Shown here: positions 9,840 through 19,400 of the stretch, in pieces
How positions within the stretch are numbered: the stretch's first letter is position 1
Layout of the letters: the number at the start of each line of letters is the position of its first letter
Assembly (NCBI GenBank): GCA_035638075.1
Contig: DASRAU010000008.1
Span: forward strand, 1-43,050
Source: DASRAU01 sp035638075
GTDB taxonomy: Bacteria; Acidobacteriota; Polarisedimenticolia; Gp22-AA2
DNA: 43,050 nucleotides
Direction of reading: 5' to 3'
The notes under the pieces: model-generated
Told to the model about the DNA's origin: nothing
The model's database searches: none
What the model saw: only the letters and a program-made list of their open reading frames with translations
Translations under genes and position numbers: made by a program

Positions 9840-11225
9840 TTGAAGCTCGGGTCCTGGCTCCTGAGTCGCGGCAAGATCAACGAGGATCAGCTGCAGCGTG
9901 CGCTGCAGCACCAGCAGTTCTTCGGCGGACGCCTCGGCAGCAGCCTCATCAAGCTCGGGCACATCGACGAGGACGTCCTGGGCGCCTACCTTTCGGACGT
10001 GGCGGGCGCTCCGTACGCTCCCCCGGCGCGCCTGGACGCGGTGCCGCCGGAGGTGGTGGCGCTCGTCCCGGCCCGCCTCGCGAGCCAGTACCGCGTCGTC
10101 CCCCTCGAGCTCGAAGGACGCCGGCTGCGTCTCGCCATGCGCGACCCGAAGGACCTCATCGCGCTCGACGAGATCGCCTTCCTGACCGGCATGATGATCG
10201 AGCCGTACGTCGCCACCGACTTCCGCATCCAGCAGGCGCTGCAGCGCTACTACCAGGTCAGTCCCGGCCCCGAGGCGCTGCCGGTCGCCCCGGCCGCGGC
10301 GCTGGCGGTGCCGCCGCCGGCCCCGCGCCGGCCTGAGCCGCCCGCCGCCAAGACCGAGACGCCGTCGGGACCGGCGCCGCTCGGGTTCGACGGCTTTCCG
10401 CTCGACGCCGACCCCGGTCCGATCCTGACGCCACCGCCCCTTCCCGGCGCCTCTCCGTCGGCCGGGGCGCGGGACGCGTCCCCGCCGACCTCGCTCGAAC
10501 AGTGGAGGCAGGCGCAGGACGACATCCCCGAGGAGATCCCCGAGCCGGATCCGCGCTGGGCGATGCCCCCGGCGCCGCTGCCGCCGCCCGGCCCGGCCGT
10601 GCGCGCCATCGCGCTCGCCCCGGCTCCGGCCCCCGAGCCGATCGTCCGCACCGCGCCGCTGCCGATCCTGACGCCGGTGGTTCCCGCTTCCTCGATCGCG
10701 CCGCCGCCGTCCCCGGGAGATTCACCGGCCGACGCGGCGAACCTCGAAGCCGCCGCCCTGCGGCTGCAGCGGGCCGAGACGCGCGACGACGTCTTCGCCG
10801 TGATCCTCGATTTCGTGGCGGCCCGCTTCCAGCGCTCGGCCTTGTTCGTCGTCCAGGGGGACCGGGTGACGGGTTGGAGCGGCCGCGGGGACGGGATCGA
10901 GCCGATCCGCGTGCGGCAGGTGACGGTCTCGCTCGATCGGCCGTCCCTGTTCAGTTTCTTCCGCGGCGGCGCCGATTTCTACCAGGGGCCGGTCGCCGAC
11001 CAGCCGGCGAACACGCGCTTCTATCTCGACCTCGGTTGTCCGCCGCCGGCCCGGGCGCTCCTCCTGCCGCTGCGGATCAAGGACCGGCCCGCCGTCATCC
11101 TCTACGCCGACAACGGGTCCGACCCCGGGGCGGGCTTCGACGCCGCGCCGCTGCGGCGCCTCCTGGCCAAGGCCTCGCTGGCGCTCGAGATCCTGATCCT
11201 CCGGACGAAGATCCTGACGGTGTGA
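9840..11225 (+). CDS. MshEN/GspE N-terminal domain protein with C-terminal GAF-like domain
   Basis: The 461-residue protein opens with two copies of the MshEN-type pattern: K-L-G-S-W-L-L-S-R-G-K-I-N-E-D-Q-L (about 2-18) and R-L-G-S-S-L-I-K-L-G-H-I-D-E-D-V-L (about 31-47). This is the N-terminal module of type II secretion/type IV pilus ATPases, which in MshE binds c-di-GMP. It is followed by the rest of the GspE_N fold (to about 140), a Pro/Ala-rich linker (about 140-300) and a globular C-terminal part (about 300-455) that looks GAF-like. The ATPase domain (Walker A, GspE core) is absent. The start is TTG at 9840 behind GGGGAGG. It probably acts as a soluble cytoplasmic receptor; its partner is unknown. 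Confidence 0.7.
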   Translation: MKLGSWLLSRGKINEDQLQRALQHQQFFGGRLGSSLIKLGHIDEDVLGAYLSDVAGAPYAPPARLDAVPPEVVALVPARLASQYRVVPLELEGRRLRLAMRDPKDLIALDEIAFLTGMMIEPYVATDFRIQQALQRYYQVSPGPEALPVAPAAALAVPPPAPRRPEPPAAKTETPSGPAPLGFDGFPLDADPGPILTPPPLPGASPSAGARDASPPTSLEQWRQAQDDIPEEIPEPDPRWAMPPAPLPPPGPAVRAIALAPAPAPEPIVRTAPLPILTPVVPASSIAPPPSPGDSPADAANLEAAALRLQRAETRDDVFAVILDFVAARFQRSALFVVQGDRVTGWSGRGDGIEPIRVRQVTVSLDRPSLFSFFRGGADFYQGPVADQPANTRFYLDLGCPPPARALLLPLRIKDRPAVILYADNGSDPGAGFDAAPLRRLLAKASLALEILILRTKILTV

Positions 11226-11836
11226 AGGCCGGGGCCGTTCTGCTCCCGCTGACCGACGAGGAGGGAGAGAGACTCCTCTCGCTGGCGCGGGCGGGCGTGG
11301 CCTCGGCCGCCGCCGGGAGACCCTCTCCCCCGCCGCCGCAACCGCTGCCGGCCTCCTTTTCGCAGCCGCGGGACGTCTTCGTCACCCTGACGCAGGAGGG
11401 ACGCCTGCGCGGCTGTCTCGGCACGTGGAAGGCGGGCGGGACGCTGCTGCAGAACCTGTCTCGCGCCGCCCGGGGCGCGGCCTGCGACGATCCCCGCTTC
11501 GACCCTCTTGGGGCGCACGAGGTCGCGGGCGTCGCCATCGAAGTGACCGTCCTGGATCCGCCGGAGGTGATCGACGGGCCCGGCGGGCTGACGATCGGAC
11601 GCCACGGCGTGAGCGTGACGCACCGCTCGGGCCGCGGCCTGCTGCTGCCTCAAGTGGCCATCGAGCACGGCCTGGGACCGGAGGAGTTCGTACGGCTCGT
11701 CTGCCGGAAGGCGGGGCTCCCCGAGGCCTGGCGGCAGGGCGCGATCCTCGAGGCCTTCTCGGCGCGGGTCTTCAGCGAAGCGCGGAAGGATCCGGGGTCC
11801 GGTCTTCCGGCGTCAGATCCTGCCTCGAAGTCCTAG
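11222..11836 (+). CDS. AMMECR1 domain protein
   Basis: The 204-residue product carries the AMMECR1 signature L-R-G-C-L-G-T (about 61-67) and the family's later blocks (D-P-R-F-D-P-L, V-A-I-E-V-T-V-L-D-P-P, and G-L-L-L-P-Q-V-A-I-E-H-G). The function is unknown; the fold has a conserved cleft and Cys. Many bacteria carry it next to a MEMO-like protein and a radical SAM enzyme, but neither is here. The start is GTG at 11222, overlapping the stop of the MshEN gene (GTGA), so the two are probably co-translated. Its stop codon shares bases with the stop of the convergent LysM gene at CTAG (11833-11836). Confidence 0.88.
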   Translation: MKAGAVLLPLTDEEGERLLSLARAGVASAAAGRPSPPPPQPLPASFSQPRDVFVTLTQEGRLRGCLGTWKAGGTLLQNLSRAARGAACDDPRFDPLGAHEVAGVAIEVTVLDPPEVIDGPGGLTIGRHGVSVTHRSGRGLLLPQVAIEHGLGPEEFVRLVCRKAGLPEAWRQGAILEAFSARVFSEARKDPGSGLPASDPASKS

Positions 11837-13176
11837 TCGACCTCGACCGGGTCACCCACGGCGATCTCGCGAATCGAGTAGACCACCTTCGCGGTCGCGG
11901 TGTGCTCGGCCGTGGTCATGACGATCATCTGGGCGACCGGCAGCGACGGGAAGACGTCCGCGCCGTCGTCCCAGTGGACGTCCCGGCTGGTGAAGACTTC
12001 GTTCTGGTACTTGAAGTGATAGTCGGGCATGTGCCCCAGGCGATCGCGCACCACCGGGGCGAACGCGGTCAGGGTCGCTCCCGGGGCGACGCCGTCCTCG
12101 CTGCCGAGATCGATCGACACGACGTCGCCGACCGCGACGCGCACCGCCAGGTCCTTGGTATGGATGACGTACCCGGTCGGCTTGCCGTTCGGCTCCACCC
12201 GCAGGCGGTCGAACTTCGGTAGCGGACCCTCGGGCACTTCCTTGAGGTCAATCGCTTTCAGCTCGTCCCCGACGCGCATCTCGTCGCACGCGAAGGTGAT
12301 CGTGGCGATTGCCGTCTCGTCCAGGACCTTCAGGACGCGCAGCTCGCCGAGGCGCTTCGAATAGATCCCTTCCGTGGCGCCGGTGATCGGGTGCAGGACC
12401 TTCCCCTCGCGCTGGACGATGGTGAAGGTCGCGCCGGGCTTCATCCGGTCGTCCTTCTTCCCGCGGTTCAGGTACACGAGCGAGCCGAGGGTGACCGTGT
12501 CGTAGCCCGGCTCCTCGTTCTCGGCAATGAACAGGTCCGCCCGCTTGTTGTCCTCGCTGATGTAGCCGCTGCAGCGCAGGTCGTCCCACTCCACCATCTT
12601 GCCGGACGAGAAGTCGTGGCGATCACCGTGCGCCGGAGCCGGGGCGGGGTTCGCCGGCGCCTCCGCCTGCAGGGGCTCCTCGGGGCCGTTGTCCGGGCCG
12701 TTCAGGGGGCCGAGATCGGTGTGCGGCGCGCCCTCCTGGTCCTGCGGCACGATCTGCGTCGGGACCGATCCCGGACCGCTGACCACCACCGGACGCGGCG
12801 GCAGGAGCAGCGGGTCGCCCGGGTAGATCCAGTGCGAATCGAGGATGTAGCGGTTCTCGTTCCAGAGCTGCGGCCAGAGCCACGGGTTGTTGTAGGTGAT
12901 GTCGGCGAGCCCCCAGAGCGTCTCCCCGGGGACGATGATGTGCACCGTCGCGCCGGGCGCGAACGACTCGGGATCCGGGGGAGACCAGGGCGTCCAGTGG
13001 TCCCCCACCTTGCGCAGAGTCTTCGGCGGCGCCGTATTGGTGTCGGGCGGAACCGCGACCGATCCGGTCTGGGCTGCGGCGGCGTCGGGCTCGGCGGCGG
13101 GCGTGGTCCCCGGCAGGCTCACCAGCGCGACCACCGCGAGCAACGACGCGGGCACGGCGTTTCTCAAGATCGGCAT
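11833..13176 (-). CDS. secreted LysM domain protein
   Basis: The 447-residue product has a signal peptide (about 1-28, hydrophobic core A-S-L-L-A-V-V-A-L-V-S-L, cleavage near A-A-E). A LysM peptidoglycan-binding domain follows (about 78-128, with I-V-P-G-E-T-L-W-G-L-A-D and I-Y-P-G-D-P-L-L-L-P), then a Pro/Ala-rich spacer (to about 190). The rest (about 195-447) is beta-rich, with two repeats of the kind V-G-D-x-V-x-I-D-L-G ... G-V-A-P-G, seen in LysM proteins of Deltaproteobacteria and Acidobacteriota. It likely sits in the periplasm bound to peptidoglycan. A good promoter lies at 13231-13258. No enzymatic domain is visible. Confidence 0.85.
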   Translation of the reverse strand: MPILRNAVPASLLAVVALVSLPGTTPAAEPDAAAAQTGSVAVPPDTNTAPPKTLRKVGDHWTPWSPPDPESFAPGATVHIIVPGETLWGLADITYNNPWLWPQLWNENRYILDSHWIYPGDPLLLPPRPVVVSGPGSVPTQIVPQDQEGAPHTDLGPLNGPDNGPEEPLQAEAPANPAPAPAHGDRHDFSSGKMVEWDDLRCSGYISEDNKRADLFIAENEEPGYDTVTLGSLVYLNRGKKDDRMKPGATFTIVQREGKVLHPITGATEGIYSKRLGELRVLKVLDETAIATITFACDEMRVGDELKAIDLKEVPEGPLPKFDRLRVEPNGKPTGYVIHTKDLAVRVAVGDVVSIDLGSEDGVAPGATLTAFAPVVRDRLGHMPDYHFKYQNEVFTSRDVHWDDGADVFPSLPVAQMIVMTTAEHTATAKVVYSIREIAVGDPVEVD

Positions 13177-13230
13177 CGTCTTCTCCCCCTGCGACCCGCC
13201 GCGTCGCGCGGCAGGGCATGGACCGCTCCA

Positions 13231-13258
13231 AAAATAGGTTCCACGGGGATGAAGTCAA
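13231..13258 (-). promoter_or_regulatory. promoter for the LysM gene
   Basis: On the minus strand, TTGACT (13253-13258), a 16-nt spacer and TATTTT (13231-13236) form a good sigma70-type promoter. It sits 55 nt before the LysM start, in the 135-nt gap after the membrane/TPR gene. It implies that the LysM gene is transcribed separately from rsmD and the membrane protein. Confidence 0.55.
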
Positions 13259-13311
13259 GGTCCGGCCCCGGGTGCGGCGCCGGGTCCGGGCCGCCGGTTA
13301 CGGGAACGCGA

Positions 13312-15768
13312 TCAGCGCCCCTGCAGGAGGGGCGCGAGCACGGGGTCGGAGGCGAGGACGCCCGGCGCGGCGCCGGCGGCAAGGGCGGCATCGATCTCGC
13401 CCCGCGCCTCGCCGGCACGGCCGGCCGCCAGAAGGAGTCGCGCCGCTTCGAGTCGCCCTTCGACGCATCCTGGTTCGGACGCGAGTCCCGCCCGCATCGC
13501 CTCGAGCGCCCCCCGGGCATCCCCCGTGGCGCGACGGACCCGCGCCTCCGCCAGCCGCGCACGGCACGAGCCGGGGGCAAGCGCGACGGCACGATCCGCT
13601 TCGGCGCGAGCCGGATCGACGAGTCCACGCACCAGGAGGATCAGCGACAGATCGGCGCGCCAGTCGGAACGGGCGGGTGACAGCCGCAGGGCCTGCCGGT
13701 AGTCGTCGATCGCCGCATCGAAGCGGCGCCGCTCCGCGTGCAGCGCGGCCCGGGACGCGAGCGCTTCCGCCGGCAGGGACCCGGCCCGCTCCGCCTGCTC
13801 CCATTCCGCCAGTGCTCCCGCTTCGTCGCCGGCCCGGAGCCGCAGCTGCGCGAGCGCGGCCCGCGCCCCGACGAGGCCCGGGTCGAGCCGGAGAGCCGCT
13901 TCGAAACCGGCGCGCGCCTCGGAGTCCCGCCCCGCGGCCGATCGGGCGAGGCCGAGGTCGTACTGCAGCGCGGCGCTCCACGGGGCGCGGCGCGCCGCGT
14001 CCTCGAACAGCCGCACCGCGACCTCCGGCCGTCCGGCGAGCGCGAAGAAGAGACCGGCTCCGGTCTCCCCCGCCGGGATCGGCCGCCGTGGCACGAGCCT
14101 CCGGAACCAGGTGGGAAGCGGATCCTGGGAGGCGGCGCGATCCTCGGCGGCCTGCGCCTCGAGGAGCAGGCGCGGCGCCGGATCCATGAGATCGGAGTCG
14201 ACCGTGGCCGCCGGTGGGTCGCCGCCCGGGCCGCGCCGCAAGAAGAGGGCCGCCTCGAGATCCACGTGCACGAGGGTCCAGTCCGCCGAGGTTGCCAGGT
14301 GCCGCAGCAGCGGCGCCGCGTCAGCGGCGTCCCGATGACTCCAGAGCACGAGGCCGATGTCGCGGGCGCGCGCTTCCGCTTCGAAGCGCGCGGGATCCGC
14401 CTGCGCCTGCAGCCAGGTCGTGAAGAGGCGCTCCGAATGCACTTCGAGACGGCCATCGATGTAGGTGCGCCGCTGCGGCCACCACCGCCAGGCGAGATAG
14501 CCGCCGTCGGCGAGATCGTGAAACGCCTGTCCGGGCGGTCGCAGTCGGGTCACGAGACCGGCCGCGGTCTCGGGGAACACACCGGGGGCGAGACCGACTC
14601 CGAAGGCCCGCTGCGTGCCGTCGCGCGCGTACAGGCGATTCGAGACGATCCCGCCCAGGAGTCCCACCGCGGCCAGCGCGGCGCCAACCGTCACGACGAG
14701 GCGCGCTGCCCGTTCGAAAGACCCGCGGGCGGCCGCTCGCCCCAGCCGTCGCTCGAGCTCCCGCCACGCCGCGGACGCGGCCGGCGCCGCGCCGGGGACG
14801 GCGACGATCGCGAGGAGCGGCATGTTGCGCCGGGCGAGGAGCGCGAGCGCGACGAAGGCGGCGAGCAGGAGCGCGTCCGCGGAAGCGAGCGCCCGCCGGC
14901 CGAAAAACGCCGCGCCGCCGAGCAGGACGAGCAGGAAGGCGAGGGCCGCGACCGACGTCGTCCCCCCGAAGCCGGAGAAGGGCGACTGGAACTCGGCGAT
15001 GCGGCCGGCGAACATCGTCTGTCCGGAAATCCGCTCGAAGAGCAGCGTCCGCGCCAGGCGCCAGGCGCCGAAGCCGTACGGCGTGCAGAGAGTCGCCAGA
15101 ACCGACAGCACGGCGAGCATCGCGAGGAAGCCCGGCGAACCGGGCGTCAGCGCCTTCCGCGGCGCCGCGCGAGAATGAGATTCCGGCACGCGTCCCAGCA
15201 GCCCATCGAACGCGTCTCCGGCGATCACCAGCAGGAAAGCCGCGAGCCCGGCCGCGACGAGACTGTGGACATTCGCCCAGAGGGCGAAGAGAAGCGGAAC
15301 GAGCCCCAGCAGGGCCGGATATCGCCGGCGCTCGCCGAGCAGCACGAGCAGACCCGCGAGGAGCAGGAAGGAGACGATCTCCGGCCGGAGCGTGAACCGC
15401 TCCTGCGCCGCGACCACGCCCGGGAGAGCGAGGACCGGCGCCGCGAACGTTGGCTTCCGGCGCGCGGCGGCGAAGAGGGCCAGGGCGAAGGCGGCCGTGA
15501 CGACTGCGACCTTGAGGAGGTCGAGAACGGCCCAGCCCCCTGCCGCGTGCGCGAGCGCGGCCGCCACCTGGAAGAGCCAGGTGGTGTCGATCCAGGGAGA
15601 CCCGGCCGAGGTGAAGGTGAACTCATCGGCGCGGGGCACGTGGCCGGTTTCGAGCATCCGCTGGCCGGCCAGCAGGTGCCAGAAGAAATCGACCTCGGCG
15701 AGCGGCGTGAGGCAGAAGGCGGCCGTCACCGCCAGGACCAGCCACGTCAGGACGCGACGCGCCGTCAT
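13312..15768 (-). CDS. multi-pass membrane protein with C-terminal TPR repeats
   Basis: The 818-residue protein starts with a TM helix and then D-F-F-W-H-L-L-A-G-Q-R-M-L-E-T-G, with E-F-T-F-T-S after it. This resembles the first extracytoplasmic loop of ArnT/PMT-like membrane glycosyltransferase relatives. About ten hydrophobic segments follow, to about residue 395. A soluble region (about 400-520) contains D-L-A-D-G-G-Y-L-A-W and Y-I-D-G-R-L-E-V. The last 240 residues are Ala/Arg-rich helical pairs typical of TPRs (for example G-R-D-S-E-A-R-A-G-F-E-A-A-L-R-L-D-P). Its start overlaps the rsmD stop (ATGA). The substrate is unknown, and glycosyltransferase activity is only suggested by the N-terminal resemblance. 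Confidence 0.8.
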   Translation of the reverse strand: MTARRVLTWLVLAVTAAFCLTPLAEVDFFWHLLAGQRMLETGHVPRADEFTFTSAGSPWIDTTWLFQVAAALAHAAGGWAVLDLLKVAVVTAAFALALFAAARRKPTFAAPVLALPGVVAAQERFTLRPEIVSFLLLAGLLVLLGERRRYPALLGLVPLLFALWANVHSLVAAGLAAFLLVIAGDAFDGLLGRVPESHSRAAPRKALTPGSPGFLAMLAVLSVLATLCTPYGFGAWRLARTLLFERISGQTMFAGRIAEFQSPFSGFGGTTSVAALAFLLVLLGGAAFFGRRALASADALLLAAFVALALLARRNMPLLAIVAVPGAAPAASAAWRELERRLGRAAARGSFERAARLVVTVGAALAAVGLLGGIVSNRLYARDGTQRAFGVGLAPGVFPETAAGLVTRLRPPGQAFHDLADGGYLAWRWWPQRRTYIDGRLEVHSERLFTTWLQAQADPARFEAEARARDIGLVLWSHRDAADAAPLLRHLATSADWTLVHVDLEAALFLRRGPGGDPPAATVDSDLMDPAPRLLLEAQAAEDRAASQDPLPTWFRRLVPRRPIPAGETGAGLFFALAGRPEVAVRLFEDAARRAPWSAALQYDLGLARSAAGRDSEARAGFEAALRLDPGLVGARAALAQLRLRAGDEAGALAEWEQAERAGSLPAEALASRAALHAERRRFDAAIDDYRQALRLSPARSDWRADLSLILLVRGLVDPARAEADRAVALAPGSCRARLAEARVRRATGDARGALEAMRAGLASEPGCVEGRLEAARLLLAAGRAGEARGEIDAALAAGAAPGVLASDPVLAPLLQGR

Positions 15769-16340
15769 GCGGCGCCGGGCTCCGGGTCACGATGGAACAG
15801 GCTCAGGGACGCGTCTCCGTAGCGGTAGATGCGCCCCGGACGGAGCCCCGCCTCCTCCGGAAGGGACACGTCCTGACCGCTGCGATGCTCGCGCACCAGG
15901 ATTCCCGCGGGCAGGAGGAGCGAGGCCGCCAGAACGAGCACCTCCGGCGCGGGCCTCTCGTCCCAGGGGGGATCGAGGAAGACGATGTGGAACCTGTCTC
16001 CCCGCCCCCGGAGCCGCCGCAGGGCCGCGCCGGCGTCCTCCTGCAGGATCCCGGCCGATCCGGCCCGGTCCACGCGCGCGACGTTCGCGGCGAGGATCCG
16101 CGCCGCCGCCCGGCCGCTTTCGACGAACAAGCTCCGGGCCGCGCCGCGGCTCAGGGCTTCGAGTCCGACGGCGCCGGTTCCGGCATAGAGATCGAGAAAA
16201 GCGGACCCGGGAACCCGGGCACCCAGGATGTCGAAGAGAGCCTCGCGGACCCGCGCGGGAGTGGGACGGACCCCGGCCAGCGACTCTCCCTGGAGACGCC
16301 GGCCACGGTCGGCGCCGCCCAGGATTCTCAGGCCGGTCAC
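15765..16340 (-). CDS. rsmD: 16S rRNA (guanine(966)-N2)-methyltransferase RsmD
   Basis: The 191-residue product matches RsmD, which methylates G966 of 16S rRNA. The N-terminus (L-R-I-L-G-G-x-x-R-G-R-R-L) and R-P-T-P-A-R-V-R-E-A-L-F-D-I-L are family marks. The SAM-binding motif is D-L-Y-A-G-T-G-A-V-G-L-E-A-L-S-R-G-A, and the catalytic N/D-P-P-Y motif appears as F-L-D-P-P-W. GTG at 16340 gives the expected length; the ribosome-binding site there is weak, and longer in-frame starts run into an Arg-rich stretch with no conservation. It overlaps the membrane/TPR gene by 4 nt. Confidence 0.92.
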   Translation of the reverse strand: MTGLRILGGADRGRRLQGESLAGVRPTPARVREALFDILGARVPGSAFLDLYAGTGAVGLEALSRGAARSLFVESGRAAARILAANVARVDRAGSAGILQEDAGAALRRLRGRGDRFHIVFLDPPWDERPAPEVLVLAASLLLPAGILVREHRSGQDVSLPEEAGLRPGRIYRYGDASLSLFHRDPEPGAA

Positions 16341-16433
16341 GCGGCGGAGCGGCGATCGGCTCCGTCCTGCAGGCCGCGCCGGTCGTCTGTCACGGGAGGG
16401 GACTATACACCGCGAGTCGCTCCCTTCCTTTTC

Positions 16434-16462
16434 TTGACTTGCCTTCCTCCCGCCGGTAGCAT
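16434..16462 (+). promoter_or_regulatory. promoter for the secreted FG-GAP/dockerin gene
   Basis: TTGACT (16434-16439), a 17-nt spacer and TAGCAT (16457-16462) stand 34 nt before the start codon, giving a short leader with an AGCAGGAG ribosome-binding site. It lies in the gap between divergent rsmD and the FG-GAP gene. Confidence 0.6.
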
Positions 16463-16495
16463 TCCGCGGCCCGGGGGGGCTCCAGCAGGAGATCG

Positions 16496-19400
16496 ATGCT
16501 TCAGTTACGCCGGCGGCCGGCGGTGCAGGCCGTCGTCGCCGCCATGGTCGTCGCCGCCGCCTTGTCCGGGCCCGCCCCGGAGGCGCGGCCGCTCTTCCGT
16601 CCCCGTCCGGGCCCGATGGATCATCCCCTCGCGATCGCGGCCGCCGACTTCGACCGGGACGGCAAGGGCGACCTCGCCGTCGTGGAATACCAGGCGGCGG
16701 TGGTCGACATCCTCGTCGGTCGCGGCGACGGGACCTTCGCGCCGCTTCCCCAGGGCCCCGTCGGCGTCGGCACCACAACCTTCTTTAGTAAAGCTACCCT
16801 CGGTCCGTTCGAGATCATCGTGACCGACCTGAATCCGAACGACGCCGACTCCGACAGGATCCCCAACGCCAGCGACAACTGCCCCAATGTCCCCAATGGG
16901 CCGGACCTGGGAACCGACTCGCAGAAGGATGCCAATACAAACGGTGTCGGCGACGCCTGCGAGAAGCTGGTGGCCAAAGACCCCGACGGCAAGGTCGACG
17001 ATCCCGTGGACACCGACGGGGACGGCGTCTTCGACTACAACCCGGACCCGAACTCGACACGCCGGCTGGACAACTGCCCGAACATGGTCAACCCGGGGCA
17101 GGAGGACACCGAAACGGCGGCAGGGACCGACACCGTCTGCGGCACCAAGGACGACAATCCCCTGCTCAATGGTCCCGACGGCAAGTGCGGCACCGCGGAC
17201 GATCGCATCGGGGACGGCGTCGGGGACGCCTGCGAGGTGAGCATGGACCTGCTGGTGCTCAACACGACGGCCGTGGAGGGATCACCCTTCGGGGCGGTGC
17301 GCGTGCGCGTGAACGACGGCTCCGGCGGCATGCTCAACCGGGCCGCCCTGCCGACCGGGTTCGCTCCGAGCTCGATCGCCGTGGCGGACGTGACCCTGGA
17401 CGGCATTCCCGACCTCTTGATCGCGAATGCCGGGAACGACCTCGTGCAGCTGTTCTTCGGAGCGGGCGAGGGCGAGTTCACGGGCGGAATCGTCCTGACC
17501 ACCGGGAAGGGTCCGCAGGCGGTCTCCGCCGTCGACATCGACAAGGACGACGATGTCGACCCGATCGTCCTCAACGGCGCCGACGCCACTTTGAATCTCT
17601 TCCGCAACGCTCCCGCGACGATCCCGGCGTCGCCCACGGAGACGTTCCCGACCGCCCCGCGACCGACCGCGCTGCTGAGCGGCGACCTGAACGGCGACAC
17701 CTACCAGGACATCGTCGTTCTCGGCCAGGGGGACCTGCTCTGCGCCGGCGGACCGCGGGACAAGCTCGCCTGCAGCGCCGACTCGGAATGCCGGAGCCTC
17801 GCCGACCCGAACGATCCGACCAAGAGCGGAACGTGCACCGGAGGCACGTTCGGAACGGTGCAGGTCTTCGCCGGCGGTCCGGCCGGGCCTCCGCCGGGCC
17901 TCGTGACCGGTCCCGTCCTGGATCTCGGCCCGGGCCATCGCCCGCGCGCCGGCGCCCTGCGCGATCTCGACGGGGACACCCGCCTCGACCTGGTGATCGC
18001 CGACTTCACCGGCGGAGCGGTGCTCGTCCTGAAAGGAAACGGGGACGGCACGTTCGCCACCCCACCGACTGTCGTCCAGGTGGGTGGCGGGCCCGCCGAC
18101 CTGGCCTTCCTGCCCGGGAGCTCGGACCTGGTGGTGCTGAACGCGACCGACAACCGGGTCGACCTCCTGCAGTGGAGCGGCACGACCTATGCCCCGGCGC
18201 CGACGTCCCCCGCCTCGCCGTGGCGCGACACCGCGAGCATGGCCCTCATCGGCGCCGATTCGGTCGTCGGCTTCGACGCCGTCCTGCTGCAGCCGCAGGG
18301 GGCCGTGCCGAAACCGGGCGCCCGCATCGACGTGCTCAGCGGCATCGGGGACGGATCGTACCGGTCGACTCCGAGCTTCGCTCCCAAGGGGGCGCCAGGA
18401 GCGCCGGCGCCGCCGGTGGGGACGTCGTTCGCAGTCGCCGACCTGCGCCAGGATGGCCGTCCCGACCTCGCGATTCTGGATGCCACGAACGGGACTGTCA
18501 CAATCATGACCGGCGAGCTGAGCGGGCAGTTCCAGGAGCGCGACACCGTCGCGACCGCTCCCAACGTGACCCAGCTCCTGGCCGCCACCCCGCTCGCCGA
18601 ATCGGTCGCCGATTACGACCGGGACGGCGTCCCGAACGTCCTGGACGACTGTCCGACCGTCTACAACCCGCCGAAGTGCACGGTGAAAGACCCGAAGTGC
18701 GCGGCGACCATCCCCTGCACCAACGTCACCCTCACGCCGACCGCCTGCGATTTCGCCAACGATCCCACGGTGCTCGACCCGGTGACGCAGCAGTGTGACA
18801 GCGACCGGAACGGCATCGGCGACCAGTGCCAGGTCATGGGCATCGGCGACCAGTGCCCCGCGACGCCCGATGTCTGCTGCGCCCTCGATTCCGACTTCGA
18901 CCTGAAGGCGGACTACGACCAGAACAAGCTCAAGAGGACCAGCACGGGCGAGCTGGATTTCGACGGGGACGGGATCGCCAACCTCGTCGACAAGTGCCCG
19001 ACGGTCGCCGATCCCCTGCAGACCGACACGGATGGAAACGGCGTCGGGGACGCCTGCCAGACCGTCGGCCCGACCGGCGAGAACGTGGACACCGACAAGG
19101 ACGGTCGCCCGGACTACGACACCATCACGCACGCCGTCGACGACTGCCCGCTCATCTACAACCCGGGGCAGGAGGACAACGACAACGACCATGTCGGCAA
19201 CGCCTGCGTCGTCGCCTCGGCGCTCGACAACTGCATCATCACGCTCAACCCGAGCCGGCCTGACCCGGGCGGCATTCAGGCCGATCGCGACGGTGACGGC
19301 GTCGGGGATGCCTGCGCCGCTCCGGCCCAGGACCTCTTCCTGATCGATTCCGAAGCGCCCGGCGGCATCAAGCTCCTCCTGGGTGACAACTCGGGGACCT

